Shown here in pieces: positions 7,639-17,204 of a stretch of DNA of 38,361 nucleotides; position 1 is the stretch's first letter, and every line of letters begins with the position of its first letter. The stretch lies in the NCBI GenBank assembly GCA_004356305.1, contig SMXJ01000035.1, positions 1 to 38,361 on the forward strand. The letters are read 5' to 3'. The stretch comes from Bacteroidota bacterium. Lineage in GTDB: Bacteria > Bacteroidota > Bacteroidia > Flavobacteriales > Flavobacteriaceae. The notes under the pieces are model-generated. The model saw only the letters and a program-made list of their open reading frames with translations. It did no database searches and was not told where the DNA came from. Made by a program: the position numbers and the translations under genes.

Positions 7639-8134
7639 TGTGTTGGTCAATATCGTTCGGTTCATCACACTTATTTTAGTGCAGGTCTTACTATTGAACC
7701 ATGTAAATTTTTTAGGGTATATAAATCCATACATATATCCCTTGTTCATTTTAATTTTCCCACTTAAGGGGAATAAAGGGTTGCTTATCTTTTTAAGCTT
7801 TATATTGGGATTGACCATAGACATGTTCGAAGATTCGGGAGGCGTACATGCGGCTGCAAGTGTTTTTATAGCCTGGATTCGCCCCGTGGTACTAAAGTAT
7901 TCTTTTGGAGTAAGTTATAAGCTTAATACGTTAAAAATAAGTACCGCTCCACTGTCGAAGCAAATCATTTACATTATAATTATGGTGTTTTTTCATCATA
8001 TGATGTTGTTCTCTATGGAAATTTTTAACGTAAACCACATACTATTAATTTTAAAATCGACGTTATTTTCAGGTATTTTCAGTACCATCATAATGGTGAT
8101 CAGTATCCTATTATTCAGTAGAAAAAATATATGA
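7625..8134 (+). CDS. mreD: rod shape-determining protein MreD
   Basis: This is a 169-residue, strongly hydrophobic inner-membrane protein with about five spans. The N-terminal VRFITLILVQVLLLNHVNFLG and the GLTIDMFEDSGGVHAAAS segment are typical of flavobacterial MreD; the D-x-F-x-D/S-x-G part is the best conserved. It is the membrane partner of MreC in the elongasome. It begins inside mreC (14-base overlap) and ends with a 4-base ATGA overlap with the PBP2 gene, so the three are almost certainly translated from one message. Confidence 0.88.
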   Translation: MWSNSVLVNIVRFITLILVQVLLLNHVNFLGYINPYIYPLFILIFPLKGNKGLLIFLSFILGLTIDMFEDSGGVHAAASVFIAWIRPVVLKYSFGVSYKLNTLKISTAPLSKQIIYIIIMVFFHHMMLFSMEIFNVNHILLILKSTLFSGIFSTIIMVISILLFSRKNI

Positions 8135-9999
8135 GAAAACTATTACTCCTATCGATCGTTCTAATTACCGGAGTTGTTTTCGTCGGTCGGTTATTCTATT
8201 TGCAAATTTATGATACTTCATTCCAAAGTCTTTCCGAAGATAATGCCATAAATGTTGTTTATAATTATCCCCAACGCGGTTATATATTTGATCGAAATGG
8301 GGAACTTTTGGTTTCCAACCAACCCTCTTATGATGTGATGGTCATTCCCAGAAATGTAAAATCCCTGGACACTTTGGAGTTTTGTGAATTATTAAAAATC
8401 ACTACGGAAGAATTTAAATCAAAACTGAAAAAAGCTCGTGTTTATTCTCCTCGATTACCGTCGGTAGTGATTCCTCAATTAACCAAATCCGAATATGCTT
8501 CTCTTTCGGAAAAATTATTTAAATACAAAGGGTTTTACATTCAGAAAAGATCTTTACGCGATTATCAGGTAGATCACTCGGCGAACGTTTTAGGCTATAT
8601 TTCCGAAGTAAATGAAGCCATTCTCCAAAAGAATTCATATTACCAAATGGGAGAGATCATTGGAACAGGGGGTGTTGAGAAACAATATGAGAAAGTACTT
8701 CGCGGTGTGAAAGGTGTAAAATACATACAGAAGGATCGTTTTAATCGGGATATTGGATCCTATAAGAATGGTAGGTTCGACACTCTTCCCGTGCGTGGAA
8801 ACGATATTTTACTAACCATCGATAAGGTATTGCAGGAATATGGAGAGGCATTAATGCAAAATAAACGCGGTGGAATAGTAGCTTTGGAACCAGCCACCGG
8901 AGAGATATTGGCCTTGATAGCAGCTCCTAATTATGACCCCGGTTTGTTGGTAGGTCGCCAACGATCTAAGAATTTTACCAAATTATACTACGATACCATA
9001 GCAAAACCCTTATTCGATAGAGTACTCTCCGGCGAATACCCCCCGGGTTCTCCTTTTAAGGCTTTGACGGCACTGATTGGACTACAGGAAGGAGTGATCG
9101 ATATTGATGAAAAGATCTCATGTAATGGTGCGTACCATTATGGTGGTAAAAAACCACTGAAATGCCATCATCATAGAAGTCCGTTGAGCATGATCGGTGG
9201 CATTGCCAACTCTTGCAACAGTTATTTCGCGACTGTATACCGTAGGACTATTGACCATTACCCTACGCCTCAGGAAGGGATCGATAACTGGAAACGTCAT
9301 TTGAATAGTTTCGGTTTGGGGCAATATTTGGGATATGACCTGCCTTCAGGGAGGCCCGGAAAGATACCGGGTTCGGAAACATATAATGCTATGTACCAGT
9401 ATCCAAAATACAAGTGGTACACTCCGGCAACCATTTCCAATGCCATAGGACAAGGGGAAGTATTGATGACTCCTATGCAAATGGTAAATTTCATATCCGT
9501 CATTGCTAACAGAGGATGGTATTACAAACCCCATATCCTCAAAAATGTAATAGGCGCCGATACCATCCCCAAACAGTACACTACTAAGATTATAACAACC
9601 ATTGACCCGGTGCATTTTGAACCTGTGATCGAAGGCCTGTTCGATGTGTACAACTACGGAACCGCTTCGCATCTTAAGGTTAAAGGAATTGAAATTTGTG
9701 GCAAGACCGGAACTTCCGAGAACTATACCAAAATAAATGGCAAGCGTACTCAGTTGACAGATCATTCGGTCTTCGTGGCGTTTGCTCCAAGGAACAATCC
9801 TAAAATTGCTGTTGCCGTATTTGTTGAGAATGGTTATTGGGGATCGCGTTGGGCGGGACGAATCGCCACCCTAATAATCGAAAAATATATAAATGGCGAG
9901 ATCACCCGTACTGATCTGGAAACCTATATCCTCGATGGTAGTTTGGAGGAAGAATACGCCAAACCCTACAGCGGTGAACCCTTTTTAATCAATCAATAA
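8131..9999 (+). CDS. mrdA: penicillin-binding protein 2 (elongasome transpeptidase)
   Basis: This 622-residue class B PBP crosslinks lateral-wall peptidoglycan together with RodA. It has an N-terminal membrane anchor (about 4-24) and a PBP dimer domain with the FDRNGELL motif near 53-60 and the GTGGVEKQYE segment. The transpeptidase domain follows, with the three catalytic motifs intact: SPFK (Ser307, Lys310), SCN (361-363) and KTGT (Lys525). The frame is complete. It overlaps mreD by 4 bases and rodA by 1 base, which fits a fixed ratio of transpeptidase to glycosyltransferase. Confidence 0.96.
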   Translation: MRKLLLLSIVLITGVVFVGRLFYLQIYDTSFQSLSEDNAINVVYNYPQRGYIFDRNGELLVSNQPSYDVMVIPRNVKSLDTLEFCELLKITTEEFKSKLKKARVYSPRLPSVVIPQLTKSEYASLSEKLFKYKGFYIQKRSLRDYQVDHSANVLGYISEVNEAILQKNSYYQMGEIIGTGGVEKQYEKVLRGVKGVKYIQKDRFNRDIGSYKNGRFDTLPVRGNDILLTIDKVLQEYGEALMQNKRGGIVALEPATGEILALIAAPNYDPGLLVGRQRSKNFTKLYYDTIAKPLFDRVLSGEYPPGSPFKALTALIGLQEGVIDIDEKISCNGAYHYGGKKPLKCHHHRSPLSMIGGIANSCNSYFATVYRRTIDHYPTPQEGIDNWKRHLNSFGLGQYLGYDLPSGRPGKIPGSETYNAMYQYPKYKWYTPATISNAIGQGEVLMTPMQMVNFISVIANRGWYYKPHILKNVIGADTIPKQYTTKIITTIDPVHFEPVIEGLFDVYNYGTASHLKVKGIEICGKTGTSENYTKINGKRTQLTDHSVFVAFAPRNNPKIAVAVFVENGYWGSRWAGRIATLIIEKYINGEITRTDLETYILDGSLEEEYAKPYSGEPFLINQ

Positions 10000-11255
10000 T
10001 GATATCTGCCTCTAGAAATGTAAAATTCGATTGGCTTACGATCTTGTTGTTCGCCGCACTGGTGATCGTGGGGTGGATCAATATTTACTCTGCTTCCTTG
10101 AGCGACATAGGGGGTGTATTTGTGGATTTTGATCAGATCTATTTCAAACAGATCATCTGGATAGGATTAAGCATCATCCTGATCATTTTTATATTGGCGC
10201 TCGACTCAAAGTTTTACGAACGATTTGCAAGTATTATCTACCTTATCTCCCTGGTTTCGTTACTATTATTGTTTCCCTTCGGAAAAGAGATCTCAGGTGC
10301 TACATCATGGTATTCATTCGGTGGTATAAGTATACAACCAAGTGAATTTGCGAAAGCTGCTACCGCTTTGGCTTTGGCTAAATACCTAAGTGATATACAA
10401 ACCAGTATGAACCGGTTTAAGCATCAATTAAAAGCATTCGCGATAATCGCTTTACCCGTTTTACTGATCATTCCACAGCCTGATCCGGGAAGCGCTTTGG
10501 TGTTCAGTATTTTCATATTTACTATGTACCGGGAAGGATTGCATTTTGCGTATTTGCTTTTAGGTTTTTTTGCTGCGCTCTTGTTTATAGGCACATTGAC
10601 TTTGGGTGTAACCTGGGTGGCCATAATTGTGCTATTGATCGCCGTGGCTATTTATATAAAAAATAGGAAAAAACGCCCCAATATCTTAAAATATAGCACC
10701 ATATTAATTGCCTGTATCGGCTTTGCCTTTTCTGTAAATTATATATTTAACAACGTCTTTGAACAACGGCATAGAGACCGATTCAATATTGTACTAGGAA
10801 AAGAAATAGACGTAAAAGGAATTGGTTATAATACAAATCAGAGCGAGATCGCCATTGGTAGTGGTGGCTGGACAGGAAAGGGCTGGACACAGGGAACACA
10901 GACCAAAGGAAACTTCGTTCCGGAACAACACACCGACTATATTTTTAGTACCGTGGGTGAAGAATGGGGGTTTCTGGGTACGGTCCTGGTTGTTCTATTA
11001 TTTCTTGCGCTCATCGTCAGGGTTCTGGTGTTGGCGGAAAGGCAGCGGTCGAAATTTAGTCGGATCTATGGCTATAGTGTCGCGGCGATTCTTTTCGTTC
11101 ACTTTTTTGTGAATATTGGGATGGTAACCGGCTTGTTGCCTACCATTGGGATCCCTTTACCTTTCTTTAGTTATGGCGGTTCTAGCCTTTGGGGTTTTAC
11201 TATTCTGCTTTTTATTTTTGTACGCTTGGATGCTGCCAATTATTATTATACCTGA
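9999..11255 (+). CDS. rodA: SEDS peptidoglycan glycosyltransferase RodA
   Basis: This 418-residue SEDS protein polymerises lipid II in the elongasome with PBP2. It has about ten membrane spans. Conserved parts include the SWYSFGGISIQPSEFAK segment, PQPDPGSA, the GSGGWTGKGWTQGTQ segment and FVPEQHTDYIFSTVGEEWGF; Asp313 in HTDYIF corresponds to the catalytic Asp262 of E. coli RodA as I recall it. The C-terminal PFFSYGGSS is the family signature. The ATG shares one base with the PBP2 stop (TAATG). It is the last gene of the cluster and converges on the OppC-like permease gene; the 162-base gap between them has no strong terminator hairpin. Confidence 0.95.
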   Translation: MISASRNVKFDWLTILLFAALVIVGWINIYSASLSDIGGVFVDFDQIYFKQIIWIGLSIILIIFILALDSKFYERFASIIYLISLVSLLLLFPFGKEISGATSWYSFGGISIQPSEFAKAATALALAKYLSDIQTSMNRFKHQLKAFAIIALPVLLIIPQPDPGSALVFSIFIFTMYREGLHFAYLLLGFFAALLFIGTLTLGVTWVAIIVLLIAVAIYIKNRKKRPNILKYSTILIACIGFAFSVNYIFNNVFEQRHRDRFNIVLGKEIDVKGIGYNTNQSEIAIGSGGWTGKGWTQGTQTKGNFVPEQHTDYIFSTVGEEWGFLGTVLVVLLFLALIVRVLVLAERQRSKFSRIYGYSVAAILFVHFFVNIGMVTGLLPTIGIPLPFFSYGGSSLWGFTILLFIFVRLDAANYYYT

Positions 11256-11417
11256 TCCGATCATCGAATATCAATTTACGGCTTGCCGCGTACGCTGATA
11301 TCTTCACCAAATGCCACAGGATAATTGATTTTGCATTACGATAAAGAGGCGAGCATTTTTTTATAAACTGTGGGGCGTAAAAAAACAATACTAAGGCGTT
11401 TTTGATAAGTGATCTGT

Positions 11418-12572
11418 TCACTGGTTTTTCACATCCAACACATCCCTAAGTGCATTCCCTATCAACATAAAAGCGGTTACCAAACACATGATCGCCAGCC
11501 CGGGGATCACAGCCAGATAAGGCTTTCCTAAAATAATATAAGCGTAATGGTCCTTTATAATTCCTCCCCAACTAGGTATTGGAGGCTGAGCCCCTATACC
11601 AAGAAAACTCAAGCCACTTTCAATCAGGATGGCACCGGCAAAATTGGCCGCAGAAATAATAATTACGGGCGACAAACTATTGGGTAATATATGTCGGGTT
11701 ATGATACGCCAATTTGAAAATCCCAGCGCTCTGGCGGCGGTCACGTATTGCATTTCTTTTACACTCATCACCTGTCCTCTCACTACACGCGCTACTTCAA
11801 CCCACATGGTCAATCCCACGGCTATAAAAACCTGCCAGAAACCTTTCCCAAGCGCCAATGTGATCGCAATAACAAGTAATAAAGTGGGGATGGACCAGGT
11901 TACATTAATGAGCCACATTATGGCTGCGTCAACCTTTCCTCCGTAATAGCCGGCGATGGCCCCTAAAGATATCCCGATCAGAAGTGAAATAAACACTGCT
12001 ACGAAGCCAATTGCCAGCGATATGCGAATCCCGATCAACATACGACTCAATAGATCACGGCCGTATTTGTCGGTACCTAGTATAAATTTTTTTTCTGAAA
12101 CATAGGTTGACGGTATGGCCTCGACCGAATTGATTTCAGGGAAAGCCGAAAGAAGGTATTCCTTCACCAAACCCGCATTTCCATCGGTAGCATATTCAGT
12201 AATAACAATACCATTTTCGGTCAATCTATAACCGGAAATTGGAACTTCGGTGGCTGTTGTTTTCTTTCCGAAGAAAAATACAGAAAAACCATTCTGCTTT
12301 TCAACCTTTGAAGGAACCGTAAGCATTTGCACTTCAAATCCCGGTTGTTTTGAGTGGACAGACAAGTGCATCTGATTTGCATTTTGAGATTTATCCGGCG
12401 CTAATGCATAGGCGAAAATAGCAACCAGAGTGCAGATCACTAAAAAAGAAAAACTGGAAACGCCCCAAAAGTTTTTCTTGAACTTATGGAGCGCTTTTGC
12501 CGTTAACCCTCCTGCACTTTTACTCGTGTCTTGGTTATTCTTGGGAGGGGTTGTTGATGATGCTGCTTTCAC
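11418..12572 (-). CDS. OppC/DppC-like ABC transporter permease with periplasmic insert
   Basis: This 384-residue permease belongs to the binding-protein-dependent peptide/nickel family. An N-terminal cytoplasmic stretch (about 1-38) is followed by the first span. A roughly 110-residue loop before the core ends in the typical LGTDKYGRDLLSRML. Five more spans follow, with the ATPase-coupling EAA loop AARALGFSNWRIITRHILPN and the SGLSFLGIGAQPP signature. Such proteins import oligopeptides with an OppB partner, OppD/F ATPases and a solute-binding protein. None of these is in the window, so it is an orphan here. It lies 19 bases downstream of the Prc protease gene on the same strand and may share its transcript. 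Confidence 0.88.
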   Translation of the reverse strand: MKAASSTTPPKNNQDTSKSAGGLTAKALHKFKKNFWGVSSFSFLVICTLVAIFAYALAPDKSQNANQMHLSVHSKQPGFEVQMLTVPSKVEKQNGFSVFFFGKKTTATEVPISGYRLTENGIVITEYATDGNAGLVKEYLLSAFPEINSVEAIPSTYVSEKKFILGTDKYGRDLLSRMLIGIRISLAIGFVAVFISLLIGISLGAIAGYYGGKVDAAIMWLINVTWSIPTLLLVIAITLALGKGFWQVFIAVGLTMWVEVARVVRGQVMSVKEMQYVTAARALGFSNWRIITRHILPNSLSPVIIISAANFAGAILIESGLSFLGIGAQPPIPSWGGIIKDHYAYIILGKPYLAVIPGLAIMCLVTAFMLIGNALRDVLDVKNQ

Positions 12573-12591
12573 ATCGTAAATGTAGCTAAAA

Positions 12592-14769
12592 TTAATTTTT
12601 TATCTCGGCCACTTTTCCTCTTCTGATGTTATTCAATTTTAAATCTTGCAAAACATTCACGGCTTCTTCTATATATATATCTCCGGCCAAATTTTTGTGC
12701 CATCTTTTGCGCTTTTCCCTTAAGATCGTATCCTGTTTCATCCTCACCAACTCATAAGGGAGTGAACTATAGTTCAATTTGTTGTCGTATTCATCGATAG
12801 CATCGAACTTTTTGGTTTCTTCTTTTCGTTGTTTGATCCCGGCCATATAGGCATCAAAATTGAGATTTACAATATTTTCATCGCGGTTCTTTTTGATCCA
12901 TCTGGCATTTTCATCGATCAGACTCAATTGAACACTTTTTGCCATGCGGGCTTTACTTCGATTAATCGTTCCTTCAAAGTCGATGTATCCATCCCAAACC
13001 TCATAGATTGCCGGGGAAATTTTATCGTACGGCAACGGATTGTCATAATCCCGTTCCCCTATGTCGATATAGCTGTATCGATCCGGCATAACCACATCAC
13101 TTTTTACACCTTCGAGTTGAGTAGAACCACCGTTTACCCTATAGAATTTTTGAGTGGTCAATTTCAACGCACCCATGTCCCCCATATCGCTCTTGCGAAG
13201 CCACTGGTTGAGATCCACCATATTTTGAACGGTTCCCTTTCCGTAGGACTGCTCACTTCCAATAATAATTCCCCGTTTGTAATCTTGCATCGCGGCAGCC
13301 AATATCTCGGATGCCGAGGCTGACAGCTCATTCACCAATATCACTAACGGCCCATCCCAAACCACTTCTTTATCTTCATCTCTCAAAACTTCTTTTCGAT
13401 TTCCTCCGCTTGCAACTTGCACTATCGGGCCGTCCACAATAAACAATCCTGCAATATCGACAGCTGTTTTTAACGATCCTCCACCATTACCACGAAGGTC
13501 CAAAATCAGGCCTTCCATACCTGCTTTTTTAAGGCTTATGACCCCATTTTTTACATCTCTGGCCGCGTTTCGCTCTCCATAGTCTTTCATATCGAAGTAA
13601 AAGGCCGGTAGATTGATAAGACCATACTTTTTATCATCTTTTCCGATAACGGCAGATTTGGCGAAGGTCTCTTCCAATTCAACTATATCTCTGGTAATGG
13701 TCTCTTCTTCAACGGTGCCATCAACTCGCTTCACGGTAAGAGTCACTTTGGTACCTTTGGGTCCTTTGATAAGCTTCACAGCATCGTCTACGCGCATGCC
13801 TATAATACTTACCGGTTCCGATTCATCTTCTTGCTTCACTTTTATTATAACATCACCCACTTCAAGGTGCTCACCACGCCAAACGGGACCTCCGCTTATT
13901 ATTTCTACCACTCTTATGTAATCATTTCTCTTTTGAAGACGAGCCCCAATTCCTTCCAACTTCCCGCTCATTCTCAGGTCGAAAACATCTCTTTCAGGAG
14001 GCGCGAAATAATTAGTATGTGGATCGAATTCTTCTACGAAAACATTTAAAAACTGGGCGAAATAATCCTTGCGTTCCAGGTCGTCCACAAACTCATAATA
14101 TTCGTCCAGAGAGGTCATGGAAATTTCCCGTGCCTTCACCTCCAACTCAATCAATGTCAATTTTGCATTTTCGCTTTCTATGAACTCTTCACCTTTACTA
14201 AAGGCGTATTTCTTATCTGCTTCGGAAATTCTCTTTTCATCTACAAGATCATAATAATTCGAGATCGTAGAGAACTTCAACTGCTTTCTCCAACGTTCTT
14301 TCATTTCCTTTTTGGATGATACATATCCAATTTCTTCATAATCCACGTTGATGACTTCTTCTAAGGAATAGTCGAAAACGGTATTTAAAATTTCCTTGTA
14401 GAGTTTTTTCGATTCAATCTGTCTTTTTGAATAGCGTTCAAATACCAAATTGAAAAAAGAAAGATCCTTATTTCGTATTTGATCGTCTATTTCAGTTTCA
14501 TATATACTAAAATCTTCAAGGTCTGAAGCCAAAAAATAACGCTTCAATGGATCCATCGTGTTGATGAAATCTTTATATACCCCGGCAGAAAAGACATTAT
14601 CCATCTCCTTGGGGTCATAATGGCCTTTCTCAAGCACGTAAGTGATCAAGTCTATGAGAAGCTTGTCTTTATCGGGATCGTTAAATTCCTTGGTAGTAAA
14701 ACTGCATGAAGCCACAGCCACAAATACAGCAAGCAATAAAACATTTAAGTTCTTTTTCATTAAGCGCAT
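12592..14769 (-). CDS. prc: C-terminal processing (tail-specific) protease, Prc family
   Basis: This is a 725-residue S41 protease with a lipoprotein signal (Cys22 in VAVASC). Domains in order are an N-terminal helical region (about 30-250) containing SFFNLVFERYSKR; a PDZ domain (about 270-350, GIGARLQ and GDVIIKV); the S41 catalytic core with LDLRGNGGGSL (424-432), the serine region ELSASASEI (Ser485 or Ser487) and the lysine in YGKGTVQ (Lys511); and a C-terminal DUF3340-like tail. It degrades or trims envelope proteins from their C termini. A second ATG at 14760 (MKKNLNV) gives an equally good signal peptide and may be the true start. The gene is divergent from surE. Confidence 0.93.
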   Translation of the reverse strand: MRLMKKNLNVLLLAVFVAVASCSFTTKEFNDPDKDKLLIDLITYVLEKGHYDPKEMDNVFSAGVYKDFINTMDPLKRYFLASDLEDFSIYETEIDDQIRNKDLSFFNLVFERYSKRQIESKKLYKEILNTVFDYSLEEVINVDYEEIGYVSSKKEMKERWRKQLKFSTISNYYDLVDEKRISEADKKYAFSKGEEFIESENAKLTLIELEVKAREISMTSLDEYYEFVDDLERKDYFAQFLNVFVEEFDPHTNYFAPPERDVFDLRMSGKLEGIGARLQKRNDYIRVVEIISGGPVWRGEHLEVGDVIIKVKQEDESEPVSIIGMRVDDAVKLIKGPKGTKVTLTVKRVDGTVEEETITRDIVELEETFAKSAVIGKDDKKYGLINLPAFYFDMKDYGERNAARDVKNGVISLKKAGMEGLILDLRGNGGGSLKTAVDIAGLFIVDGPIVQVASGGNRKEVLRDEDKEVVWDGPLVILVNELSASASEILAAAMQDYKRGIIIGSEQSYGKGTVQNMVDLNQWLRKSDMGDMGALKLTTQKFYRVNGGSTQLEGVKSDVVMPDRYSYIDIGERDYDNPLPYDKISPAIYEVWDGYIDFEGTINRSKARMAKSVQLSLIDENARWIKKNRDENIVNLNFDAYMAGIKQRKEETKKFDAIDEYDNKLNYSSLPYELVRMKQDTILREKRKRWHKNLAGDIYIEEAVNVLQDLKLNNIRRGKVAEIKN

Positions 14770-14876
14770 ACCATCATTTTATTTAAGGACACCTAAAATA
14801 TATGAAAAACCGTGCCAATACAGTACAATGATATTAATTTTTTGTTAAACAAATGCTGAAAATTCGGAAATAAGAA

Positions 14877-14908
14877 TTTAGAATTCAGAATTAATAAATG
14901 TACTTTTG
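14877..14908 (+). promoter_or_regulatory. promoter for the surE-lpxB group
   Basis: TTTA (14877-14880), a 20-base spacer and an exact -7 box TACTTTTG (14901-14908). It favours the surE start at 14928 over the in-frame ATG at 14898, which would lie before the transcript start. Confidence 0.5.
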
Positions 14909-14927
14909 TCGTAGTGAAACCTCCTGC

Positions 14928-15704
14928 ATGTCTTCTAACAAACCCCTTATTTTAATCACTAATGACGATGGAATTACCGCTCCGGGTATTCGCGCTTTAA
15001 TAGAAGTGATGAACAAACTGGGAGAAGTTTATGTGGTTGCCCCCAGCTCCCCTCAAAGTGGAATGGGTCACGCCATTACCATAAATGACACCTTATATTG
15101 TGATAAAGTAGTGATTGATAAAAACGCCCCGCAAGTGGAGTATAGCTGTAGCGGGACCCCCGCAGACTGCGTAAAATTAGCCACTAGAGAAATTCTAAAA
15201 CGCAAACCCGATCTTTGTGTGAGTGGTATCAATCACGGGAGTAATTCGTCCATAAATGTTATTTACAGCGGTACCATGAGTGCAGCGATAGAAGCCGGAA
15301 CTACCGGGATCCCGTCTATCGGATTTTCGTTACTCGATTATTCCATGGAGGCAGATTTTGGACCCGTGAAGAAATTCGTGAAAATTATCGTCCGGCAAGC
15401 TTTACAAAATGGAATGCCGAAAGGTGTTGTACTGAATGTCAATTTTCCCAAATTAGCCGAAAAAGACATAAAAGGAATTAAAGTCTGTCGCCAGGCCAAT
15501 GCGCATTGGATCGAGAATTTCGACAAGCGTACGAATCCGTTGGGGAGAGACTATTATTGGCTTACGGGTGAATTTATTAACGAAGATAAAGGTGAGGATA
15601 CAGATGAATGGGCGTTGCAACAGGGCTATGTGGCCGTGGTGCCGGTACAATTCGATCTAACGGCTTATCACGCGATAACGGATATTAATTCTTGGGACTT
15701 ATAG
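14928..15704 (+). CDS. surE: 5'/3'-nucleotidase SurE
   Basis: SurE is a metal-dependent nucleoside monophosphatase of the cytoplasm. The ATG at 14928 (MSSNKPLILITNDDG) gives 258 residues, the normal size. It has the metal-binding NDDG (12-15), the PSSPQSGMGHAIT segment, CSGTPADCV, and the VSGINHGSN motif with the asparagine ligand. An upstream in-frame ATG at 14898 would add ten residues rich in Cys and Ser, but it precedes a promoter-like box, so I reject it. The stop is 2 bases from the next gene. Confidence 0.95.
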   Translation: MSSNKPLILITNDDGITAPGIRALIEVMNKLGEVYVVAPSSPQSGMGHAITINDTLYCDKVVIDKNAPQVEYSCSGTPADCVKLATREILKRKPDLCVSGINHGSNSSINVIYSGTMSAAIEAGTTGIPSIGFSLLDYSMEADFGPVKKFVKIIVRQALQNGMPKGVVLNVNFPKLAEKDIKGIKVCRQANAHWIENFDKRTNPLGRDYYWLTGEFINEDKGEDTDEWALQQGYVAVVPVQFDLTAYHAITDINSWDL

Positions 15705-15706
15705 GA

Positions 15707-15994
15707 ATGAAGAAAGAAATTTTAACAGGTTTTTTAGTGGGACTCATCGGTAATTCTTTAGGAATTATTCTTTGCTCTTTTATAATCTCAAAATTGAAAG
15801 GTCAGGGTTTTACTGAAACCTTTAACTTGTACTTAAATTCGAGTAATTTATGGATGTTGATCTCCTTAGGAGCCCTGCCCAATTTGGCCGCATTTTTTGG
15901 TTTCCTACGTATCAATAGAGAATATAGGGCCCGGGGGGTGTTAATGGCCACTTTCGTAGCAGCGATAACTGCTTATTTGATTTATTTTTTATGA
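15707..15994 (+). CDS. small conserved membrane protein between surE and lpxB
   Basis: This 95-residue protein starts at ATG 15707 (MKKEILTGF), two bases after the surE stop. An upstream TTG in the same frame would overlap surE and is not needed. It has three likely membrane spans (about 6-27, 44-62 and 74-94). The first two are joined by a loop carrying KLKGQGFTETF and the last two by FLRINREYRARG. I do not recognise a named family. Its 4-base ATGA overlap with lpxB implies translational coupling and hints at a role in the envelope, but no function can be assigned. Confidence 0.75.
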   Translation: MKKEILTGFLVGLIGNSLGIILCSFIISKLKGQGFTETFNLYLNSSNLWMLISLGALPNLAAFFGFLRINREYRARGVLMATFVAAITAYLIYFL

Positions 15995-17112
15995 AATACT
16001 ACCTAATAGCCGGTGAGGCTTCCGGAGATTTACATGGAGCCAATTTAATAGCCGCCATACGAAAGAAAGATGCGGAAGCGCACTTTCGGTATTGGGGTGG
16101 CGATCTAATGCAGGCCGAAGGTGGTACGCTCGTAAAACACTATCGTGAATTGGCTTTTATGGGATTCGTGGAAGTTATTTTCAACTTACGGACTATTTTT
16201 AAAAACTTAGCCCTCTGTAAAAAAGACATAGAGGGCTTTCGGCCGGATGTGATCATTTTTATAGACTATCCCGGTTTCAATATGCGCATTGCCGAATGGG
16301 CAAAGAAAAATGGCTTTGCGACCCATTATTATATTTCTCCACAAATATGGGCATGGAGGGAAGGCCGTATCAAAGCTATAAAGCGTGATGTGGATGCGAT
16401 GTATGTGATCCTTCCCTTCGAAAAAGAGTTTTACGAAAAGAAACACAACTTTCCGGTGAATTTCGTGGGACATCCATTGATAGATGCCATTGTTAAAAGG
16501 GAACAAGTAGATCCCGAAATATTCAGAAAAGAAAACGGGCTTGATGATCGTCCTATAATTGCATTGCTTCCCGGAAGCAGAAAACAAGAAATTTCGAAGA
16601 TGCTTCAGGTGATGCTATCGGTCACAGAAGATTTTTCAGACTACCAATTCGTTATCGCCGGAGCACCGAGCCAGGCGGCTTCGTTTTATTCCGGATTTAT
16701 TCAAAACAACAATGTTCATTTACTTCTGAATAAAACTTATGACCTGCTGAGCCTGTCAACCGCGGCTTTGGTCACATCGGGGACAGCTACATTGGAAACG
16801 GCATTGTATAAAGTACCACAAGTAGTTTGTTACAAAAGCAGCCGTGTATCCTACGAAATTGCCAAACGGGTGATCAATTTGAAATATATTTCACTGGTTA
16901 ATCTTATCCTGAACAAACCTGTGGTGACCGAATTGATCCAATCCAATTTTAACACCAAGCGTCTTAAGGAAGAGCTCACCAAAATTTTAGACGATTACCA
17001 TCGCGCTGTGTTATTCTTAGACTATTATGACCTGGAAAATGATCTTGGGGGCAAAGGAGCGAGTAAAAAAACGGCGAAATTAATCGTGGAATCCATACTT
17101 AAAACCAAATAA
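15991..17112 (+). CDS. lpxB: lipid-A-disaccharide synthase
   Basis: LpxB joins UDP-2,3-diacylglucosamine and lipid X to form the lipid A disaccharide at the inner face of the inner membrane. The 373-residue protein (a GT19 glycosyltransferase) shows the N-terminal AGEASGDLHGANL, GFVEVIFNL, IDYPGFNMR, the YISPQIWAWREGR segment, FVGHPLID, LLPGSRKQEI and VTSGTATLETAL. All are typical, and the frame is complete. It is coupled to the upstream 95-residue membrane protein by a 4-base overlap. The rest of the lipid A genes (lpxA/C/D) are not in the window. Confidence 0.96.
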   Translation: MKYYLIAGEASGDLHGANLIAAIRKKDAEAHFRYWGGDLMQAEGGTLVKHYRELAFMGFVEVIFNLRTIFKNLALCKKDIEGFRPDVIIFIDYPGFNMRIAEWAKKNGFATHYYISPQIWAWREGRIKAIKRDVDAMYVILPFEKEFYEKKHNFPVNFVGHPLIDAIVKREQVDPEIFRKENGLDDRPIIALLPGSRKQEISKMLQVMLSVTEDFSDYQFVIAGAPSQAASFYSGFIQNNNVHLLLNKTYDLLSLSTAALVTSGTATLETALYKVPQVVCYKSSRVSYEIAKRVINLKYISLVNLILNKPVVTELIQSNFNTKRLKEELTKILDDYHRAVLFLDYYDLENDLGGKGASKKTAKLIVESILKTK

Positions 17113-17204
17113 TTTCTCGGTATAAAAAATAGGAACTCAAGGATTCGGGAAGAGATTTAGAAAATTTTTTATAATTTTAGCTAAACCAAATCTACTTTCG
17201 TTCA

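Noticed and set aside
9346..9765. 139-residue frame opposite the PBP2 gene
   Set aside because: It runs antisense to the conserved transpeptidase motifs and has no features of its own.
11212..11421. 69-residue frame on the minus strand in the gap after rodA
   Set aside because: It overlaps the rodA 3' end, has no start signal or family resemblance, and is best seen as a chance frame.
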